Position numbers and translations under genes: made by a program. From Zantedeschia hybrid cultivar (Eukaryota; Streptophyta; Magnoliopsida; Alismatales; Araceae): a DNA stretch of 64,000 bases. The first letter of the stretch is position 1, and each line of letters starts with the position of its first letter. The notes beneath the pieces were generated by a model. The model ran no database searches, was not told the DNA's origin, and saw only the letters and a program-made list of their open reading frames with translations. This document shows positions 59,401-64,000 of this stretch, in pieces. Where the stretch lies: assembly GCA_030544215.1 (NCBI GenBank), contig JARZZO010000014.1:22575734-22639733 (forward strand). Direction: 5' to 3'.

Positions 59401-62400
59401 ATCTAATAAGCATCATAGTTCATAGGGTTCAAAAGTGAGTCACATGTTTTCTATGTTCTTTTTTTGTTTTCTTTTCTGATCAACGGTCATTTCATAGTCA
59501 GATAGTTGCTGACAGGTGAAAAAAGTAACGGGGATGACCACTCACTAGTGGTTGTAAGTTGGCTGTTATGCCATACACTGATATCCATTTAGCCTGCACC
59601 TATCCTTCCCAGAAGGCCTCTGAATATCCACTAGGTGAGGTGGCAAAATAGGTTGACCTGGGTATGTGATCTCCTAACCACATGTCTATGCCCCAGTCAC
59701 GAGGGCACTTAAGTAGGGTCTCTACCCTCTGCCTAAGTCGATGTGTCTCGAGTCTGGACTTTAACGAAGTATGAAAAAGGGACGCGTCGTGTCCTGACAG
59801 CACACATCATAAAGAGTTTAGTCCTCATATCCCCATGGATTAGGGCTGTCAACGGAAATCCGATTATCCGATTTTTTGATCCATTTTTGAAAAAATATAT
59901 CTGTTTTCGATAAAAAATATCCGTCCGATAGTTATCGGAATCGGAAACGGATATTTTTGATAAGCTATCGGAATCGGAAACACCTATTTCCGTATCCGCT
60001 TTCCGATTTTCGATTCCGATTATTATCAAAGATTTTTATCCAAACGAGTTAAGCTCGAGCCTGAGTCCAAGCTCGTATAAGTAAACGAGCCCAACCCGAG
60101 TTGCACCTAACTCGGCTCGGTAGCTCGTGAGCCAACTCAAAATAAAATAAAGGGTTTTTTTGCATATATATCCCTCAAAAACACCTTAATTGTATGTATA
60201 CCCTCAATTCTCACATATTATCATCAATACCCCTACAATTTCAAAGTGTTCCATTTATGCCCCTCCCGTCAAACTTGGGTTAATTTCAACGAAATATGTC
60301 AAAAACATTGCATAAATTATAACATTGTTGGAGGTATCGGGGGTACAAAATGCAAGGTTTTAGTATATTGAGGGGTATATATGCAAATATTAGTAAATTT
60401 ATGGGCATTTATGCCAAATCATTAGATTGAGGGATATAAAATGCAATATTTTAAAGATTGTAGGGGTATTGATGATAATATGTGAGAATTGGGGTATACA
60501 TGCAAATACGTTGTTTATGAGGGGTATATATATGTAAAAAACCCTAAAATAAACATTGCTTGGTAATATTTTCATTCAAATCGCCAAGTCACGAGCTCAC
60601 CTGACCGATGCAGAGCACACCGTTACAAGTCTTGTGAAGAGCGTGTTAGGACAAATATAAGGAAAGCAAAATTCTTTAGGAATCTGATACAGGACTATTT
60701 TCCCAACACCCAGGCCACCAACAGCTGCAACACGCACGCGGTACACCCAACTGGGGACTTTAGTCCTAGATCGGCTGTCAGGTTTTCTGGCCCCCTCCAT
60801 TCCTTCTATAAATTTAGCCCCTTCCTCCCCCCTTCAACTTCAAGCATCATGGGATGGTCGGTCAAAAGTTTACGCCAAATAGGTTCTTTTGCCTAAGATT
60901 TAATGGGTTTAATTTGTCTAAATCAAATGCTTTAAGCTTAGATATATTTTTTAATTCAAATTGGCTTAGGCTTGAATTCGCTCGAGCTCAAATTTTTAGG
61001 TCTCATTCTATATGTTTTAAACAAACAAATTAAGAAATTAGTAGTTTTCAGTAATTATCGGAAATAATATCTGATTCTGATATCGGAATCGAAAACAAAT
61101 TGGAAACGGAAAATGGACTTTCCGATTTTATCGGAAACGGAAACGGAAAATGTACTTTCCGATCTTATCGGAATCGGAAACAGAAATAGGTTATTGTTAT
61201 CGGAATCGGAAAACGGAAACACCTGTTTCCGTATCCGTATCCTACCCGTTTACAGCCCTACCATGGACAGATCTTGTGGGCCCGTCCCACTAATGAAGTG
61301 ATGCCACTTCTCATCTTAATACAAATAAAACATCGTTAAGAGAATCATTGTTCTGTTTGGAAGACTTTTTTTTTATCTTCAATGTCTTCATAAGGTCCCA
61401 TGTACATGTCTGTAATGAGCCAATCCAACCCTTGCGAGGTGCCTTTTGAGTACAAAACCATATAGGCTTGGCCAAAAGCGGACAATAACTCACAAGGGTT
61501 GGATCGGGTCGATATAGATTCTAATTGAGTTCAGCCAGTTTTTAGTACCATGCAACCTACTACTTAGGTTTTGGTGCAAGTCCAAGGGATCACATCATGT
61601 GGAGAGGCAGTCACTCTTCTTGCCATAAGTCTACGTTGGTTATGAAAATGGCGTATGGTCAACTAATCAACATGGAGGGTGCTCACGTAAAAACTCGTTT
61701 ACCACTTAAATGTCTTTTCCATATCTTGTAGGTAAATGAAAGTAGTTACAAAGAATCTTTTTCTGCAGATCCTCTCCACTTGATTCGTCTATGTTCAGTC
61801 TGTCTCTTTTTAGATCTTTATTTTCCATAGGATCTGATAGCTACTCTATCATCATCATCTGCCAAATCCTGACTTATTGGGCTGGGGGACATGGACTCTA
61901 TTCCACCATACCTTGTTCTATGACATCATATTCATATTCAGCATGCCTGCTTTCTTATCATTTGGTACAACATTTGATACCTATCCATATTATTCGGTTT
62001 GTTAACATTTTATTGCCCAAGTTTATTCCTATTAATTCTAATTTCCAACTTGGTTAAGTGTACTCTTATCTTACACAGGATTCTATTTTTGCTCTCTGGA
62101 TGAACTCCATTGCCGAGTCTATTGGTTGTGTAAAAATTTCAGCATCCTGCATTCACTTGACATACACTCTGATTCTATACTCACTTGTTAGGTACTTTAT
62201 CATGGTCAATATTGAGATTTAGTCTAGTTAGGGATTTTCATATGAATAACGTGGGTAATATTTTATTTATGAGAAATACTCTTTAAAATCATAATGCCAT
62301 GATTTTCAAGAATGCCCTCTTTAGAGAAAAAGATATCATGGTTATCCTTTTCTAAAGTGTATATGATTATATGATTATCCTTTTCTATGTTAGAAATACC

Positions 62401-63075
62401 TCCCCTTGAGTAGGGATGCAGATCGAATAGGTTACCCAAAATCTCTCAAATCGGAGGTTCATTAGATCTGATCCAATTTTGAAACTCCCCATTCCGTCAG
62501 TTCCTCATAGTTCTTATCAGAGAAACCCCCCTCCCCCCTTCGCTTTCTTTTTCTGCAGTGATATTTACCAAGGTTTTTATCTGAAAATCCCAGCCCTTCA
62601 TTCGGTTGAGTCATCTTGTTCCTGCTCTCTTTCTGTTAATTGAGGTAACAGTGCAAGATAAATTAGCTATGGGTTAAAAGGCAAAAGGGCAAAAACAAGA
62701 TAAAAAGGCAGGAATGGCTATGGGTCTACCTATGGCATTTATTGATATATCTAGCCATGTTTGCACATGTTGTCTAAGAAAATATCATGGCTTCCATTCA
62801 GGGCTCACCCTGACCCTCTGTAGGAAGAAGAGTTCCTTGTCATCAACCAAAAACGTATTATCCTAGAACAGTTATGGCTTTTCATATCATTTCCTTGATG
62901 TCCTTGTTATGCTTCCTGCCCAAGTTGATGTATGATTTTGCTCTTTCCTCGTCAGGTTTTGGATGAGGCTGATAAATTGTTGAACTTGGAATTTGAGAAA
63001 GAAGTTGATGCAATTTTGAAGAATATTCCACGAGAGAGGAAAACCTTTCTATTTTCAGCAACTATGACCAATAAG
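45678..63075 (+). CDS. RH10: DEAD-box ATP-dependent RNA helicase, RH10/DDX47/Rrp3-like (5' part; runs off the right edge)
   Basis: Six coding exons: 45678-45810, 47433-47556, 47657-47726, 50557-50619, 56587-56661 and 62956-63075. They join in frame to 195 codons with GT/AG borders; the C-terminal helicase domain lies beyond the window. Seen in order: Q motif (F10, then W28-Q35 NPTKIQ), Walker A AQTGSGKT (52-59), SPTRELA (83-89), TPGRL (133-137), DEAD (158-161) and SAT (189-191). Exon sequences match the RH10 subfamily: nucleolar helicases for pre-rRNA processing and small-subunit assembly. The usual Gly-Gly of motif 'LVGG' is Gly-Asn (112-113). An AG acceptor directly before ATG implies a 5'-leader intron. 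Introns of up to 6.3 kb hold LINE, hAT and LTR-like insertions. Promoter and exon 1 are duplicated upstream. Confidence 0.93.
46560..46830 (+). mobile_element. LINE zf-RVT relic in helicase intron 1
   Basis: One frame reads GEVWKDK then, after a stop, PVKIRVFMWLL. A neighbouring frame reads RRKWCTDGDCLFLSDLAVKD and then VDHLMKTCSTSRGAWR. Together these resemble the Zn-binding 'W...P.K...F.W......T...C..C....E...HLF..C.....W' region downstream of plant LINE reverse transcriptases. Frames are broken by stops and a shift. No ends recognised. Confidence 0.5.
47727..49440 (+). other. Helicase intron 3, unique part
   Basis: Ordinary AT-rich intron sequence after the GTGAGT donor. Nothing recognisable as an element or RNA gene. 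Confidence 0.5.
49550..50200 (-). mobile_element. CT/GA-rich promoter-like block in helicase intron 3, probable LTR fragment
   Basis: A (CTTT)n tract (49,553-49,575) and 400 bases of CTCTCT-rich DNA (49,596-49,985) are followed by GCCCATTAAG / GGCCCACTAAAAGCCCATTAA. Read on the minus strand this is GGGCTTTTAGTGGGCC, then CCTCTATATAAAGGGGGG (50,010-50,027), then a long GA-rich leader. That is the layout of an LTR U3-TATA-R region or a strong antisense promoter. The Arg/Glu- or Ser/Leu-rich frames are composition artefacts. Confidence 0.4.
50368..50398. repeat. (AT)n microsatellite
   Basis: About 15 TA units in helicase intron 3, likely length-variable. Confidence 0.9.
50874..52933 (+). mobile_element. 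5'-truncated L1-type LINE, in helicase intron 4
   Basis: Identical 22-bp direct repeats at 50,852-50,873 and 52,934-52,955 (containing CTGTTGCTCCAAGTAA) flank 2.06 kb in the same orientation as the gene. It starts inside the reverse transcriptase: KFSILVNSDPCGYFKSLRGL, then RQGDPMSPLIFILVGQVLS. It continues through 'RYLGLPLSN' and 'GWKARFLSAGGRW' to a zf-RVT-like end, WSKLLPRKINIFLWKM, then PSCIFCGRF.EVANHLFCHC. Several stops and frame changes break it. The FADD catalytic box expected before LLFSSGDEV is not readable. The A-tail is short. It is a dead 3' fragment made by target-primed insertion. Confidence 0.9.
52956..53995 (+). other. Helicase intron 4 between LINE and LTR-like block
   Basis: Resumes the host intron right after the LINE duplication. 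AT-rich; no element ends or RNA gene recognised. Confidence 0.4.
54010..55800 (+). mobile_element. Long LTR-like block in helicase intron 4 (possible solo LTR)
   Basis: About 1.8 kb with Gypsy-LTR-like text: AAAAGGGTATTGTGG, GGGGCATTATAGCCATTTT and repeated 'GGGCATTTTG / GGGTATTTTGGTC' phrases. A GC-rich section with T-then-G homopolymers (55,310-55,329 and 55,488-55,513) follows, then GCATGCC-rich sequence with CCATGCATTT repeats. No gag/pol is readable. Ends and target duplication were not found, so this is a composition-based call. Confidence 0.4.
55998..56132. mobile_element. MITE of the GACTCG family in helicase intron 4
   Basis: The left end GGTTTACCAGCTCGGATTC and right end GAGTCAGTCTGAGTCGGTGAACCCT are imperfect inverted repeats. 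Flanks CATTGAAAAT and GATTGAAAAA share eight bases. Related in style to 25,040-25,235. Confidence 0.5.
56662..57575 (+). other. Helicase intron 5, proximal part
   Basis: Intron sequence. Around 57,287-57,425 an 'AACTGAACTGGCCCTGG ... GGCCAGTTCTG' stretch looks like the end of a small hAT-type repeat. Otherwise nothing recognised. Confidence 0.35.
57577..58945 (-). mobile_element. 5'-truncated LINE, antisense in helicase intron 5
   Basis: On the minus strand, frames read WHGLEEHKKGGYAISWRCI, then PKHNGGFGLKDIKLFNIALL and SKWLWKLVGHGDGLWWEVVS. These correspond to the conserved region after a plant LINE reverse transcriptase. Next comes a zf-RVT-like stretch with PTCDRLGRFVVDLPLGCSLC and DHMFTSCSFSLEVWQLLR. 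The T-run at 57,577-57,586 is the A-tail. It is broken by stops and shifts and has no reverse transcriptase catalytic part. It is a different family from the LINE at 50,874. No target duplication was fixed. Confidence 0.75.
58995..59243. repeat. Tandem duplication, two ~125-bp units
   Basis: The block TTCTTTTCCAATT-GTATGTACATGTGATCC-TGTACTTT..., ending CACTAATGA-GGTGAAAGCTTC-GGACGGAAACAT, occurs from about 58,997 and 59,124 with about 90% identity. It lies directly beside the 5' end of the LINE. Confidence 0.85.
59244..59840 (+). other. Helicase intron 5, middle part
   Basis: No element or gene recognised; short chance frames only. Confidence 0.35.
59841..61260. mobile_element. 1.42-kb non-autonomous hAT element in helicase intron 5
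   Basis: 8-bp flanks CCATGGAT (59,833-59,840) and CCATGGAC (61,261-61,268) differ only at the last base. The ends are TAGGGCTGTCAACGG and, inverted, TAGGGCTGTAAACGG. Subterminal 'ATCGGAATCGGAAACGG' repeats are dense at both ends. The interior holds a GAGCTCG-rich hAT-like piece and a Mutator-type MITE. No transposase. Confidence 0.85.
60152..60544. mobile_element. 393-bp Mutator-type MITE nested in the hAT element
   Basis: Identical 9-bp flanks taaaataaa at 60,143-60,151 and 60,545-60,553 surround it. The ends, GGGTTTTTTTGCATATATAT and, inverted, GGGTTTTTTACATATATAT, then CCCTC, agree over about 25 bases. The interior consists of 'GGGGTATATATGCAAAT' phrases repeated in both orientations. A 9-bp duplication indicates the Mutator superfamily. 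Confidence 0.8.
61269..62955 (+). other. Helicase intron 5, distal part
   Basis: Intron sequence to the TTTCCTCGTCAG acceptor of exon 6. No element or gene recognised. Confidence 0.4.
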
Positions 63076-64000
63076 GTATACTCTCCTGCCTTGATTTTCT
63101 TTTCATTTTAGCTGACCTGAACCTCTTTTTTTTTAGCTCACAAATTGCTTATGATGTTTTTAACCAATCATGTTACGTCTAATCTGGAGATGGAGTAAAT
63201 GTTATGCTAGGGGGGTGTGGTAGTCATTCATGTACAGAGCGTAATTTATGTGGTACTTTATGCATCTTATTGCAAGGATTTTATTTACAAAGAGGTCGTG
63301 CTCTTAGCATGGAAGTGCAGTTTTATATGTTGATCTTGAAGGCATCTTATAATCTGGATTCTGTTTCTATGCTGCCTGGGCGGAGATAGATCCAACTGTT
63401 TTTTTTTTCCAAATTATTCCTTGCACTTAGACATTTGGTCAGATCTCATTCTTGCTGCTGAGTTTCCTCAAAATTGCAACAATGGCAACATGTGACCCAT
63501 GAAATGATGGTGCAGGATAGGAAATGCAGCCACTCACTATGTCATATCGTTTCATTGATCTCTATCTAGGAGATGAATGAACTGAGAACAAATCTCAGGT
63601 ATACTTTTAGCAAGATGTGATTATTTTGGTCTTCACCAAGTATAACTGTCTCTTTACTGACTGCCAAACAATTTGGTTTTGGATACTTCTTTCTCAAGGT
63701 TGTCCTTCCCTCCACCGTACCAGCCCAGCTCCTCGTGTGTTTACACATTTCCCCTCAAAACTAGTAAGATTGAAATTTAGAGCTGCCTGATGTGAGACAT
63801 TCTCCCATGAACCACCACACTTTGCCCACCTGCGCACCGGTTACCACTTAAGGTCGTTCCAACCTGAGCTGCTGGGCGGTGAGATGAACGTGAACTCTAC
63901 AGCCCACTGCAGGCGGCAGCACCCACCGGTATGACTTACAAGTAGGCTCCTTCCCGGACACTGCATCCAACCTGGTGTACCCCATCTGGATCCTTTCCTG
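63076..64000 (+). other. Helicase intron 6, beginning
   Basis: Starts with donor GTATAC. No further helicase exon (the next should encode the VRKLQRAC-type stretch after SAT) is seen before the window ends. 63,780-63,960 is GC-richer and could be part of a repeat. Confidence 0.45.

Overview
The window is nuclear DNA of a flowering plant, probably a monocot: spliceosomal introns with canonical GT/AG borders, a very GC-rich R2R3-MYB exon set in AT-rich intergenic DNA, and dense plant-type transposons (tRNA-derived SINEs, L1-type LINEs, hAT and Mutator-type elements, a TRIM and LTR fragments). There is no bacterial-style gene organisation. The species assignment is inference.

Only three host genes are well supported. 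(1) 12,740-13,991 (+): a complete three-exon R2R3-MYB of the subgroup 4 repressor type (MYB4/MYB308-like). It has a (CT)n leader and an AC-I box upstream. (2) 36,429-36,734 (-): a single-exon gene for a 101-residue hydrophilic protein with a G-box/ABRE in its proximal upstream sequence. Its function is unknown; it may be related to seed-maturation/LEA proteins. (3) 45,678 to beyond the right edge (+): the first six coding exons, 195 codons, of a DEAD-box RNA helicase of the RH10/DDX47/Rrp3 ribosome-biogenesis type. They are spread over 17.4 kb by transposon-loaded introns. A decayed B3-domain gene relic lies at about 7.4-7.9 kb (-).

Layout: 1-12.3 kb is intergenic, with a SINE, small hAT elements, an LTR-like block (5.3-6.85 kb) and the B3 relic. 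12.4-14.0 kb is the MYB gene. 14-36 kb is gene-poor: palindromic MITEs, four further SINE copies, a 3.26-kb hAT element carrying a GC-rich exon-like segment, LTR fragments and AT-rich repeats. 36.4-36.9 kb is the small gene. 38.7-45.9 kb holds a tandem duplication of the helicase promoter, leader and first coding exon. The upstream copy (38.73-40.51 kb) has a frameshifted exon and a TRIM; the downstream copy (40.76-45.87 kb) is split by about 3.6 kb that includes a hAT element. From 45.9 kb on are helicase exons and introns. The introns contain a 5'-truncated LINE with a 22-bp target duplication, a second LINE on the opposite strand, a long LTR-like block, and a hAT element that itself holds a Mutator-type MITE.

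The most unusual signal is a family of about 200-320 bp SINE-like elements. Each has a tRNA-like A-box/B-box promoter at its 5' end and a second tRNA-like module in inverted orientation just before its A-rich tail. Three copies have clear target-site duplications, so they moved as whole units.
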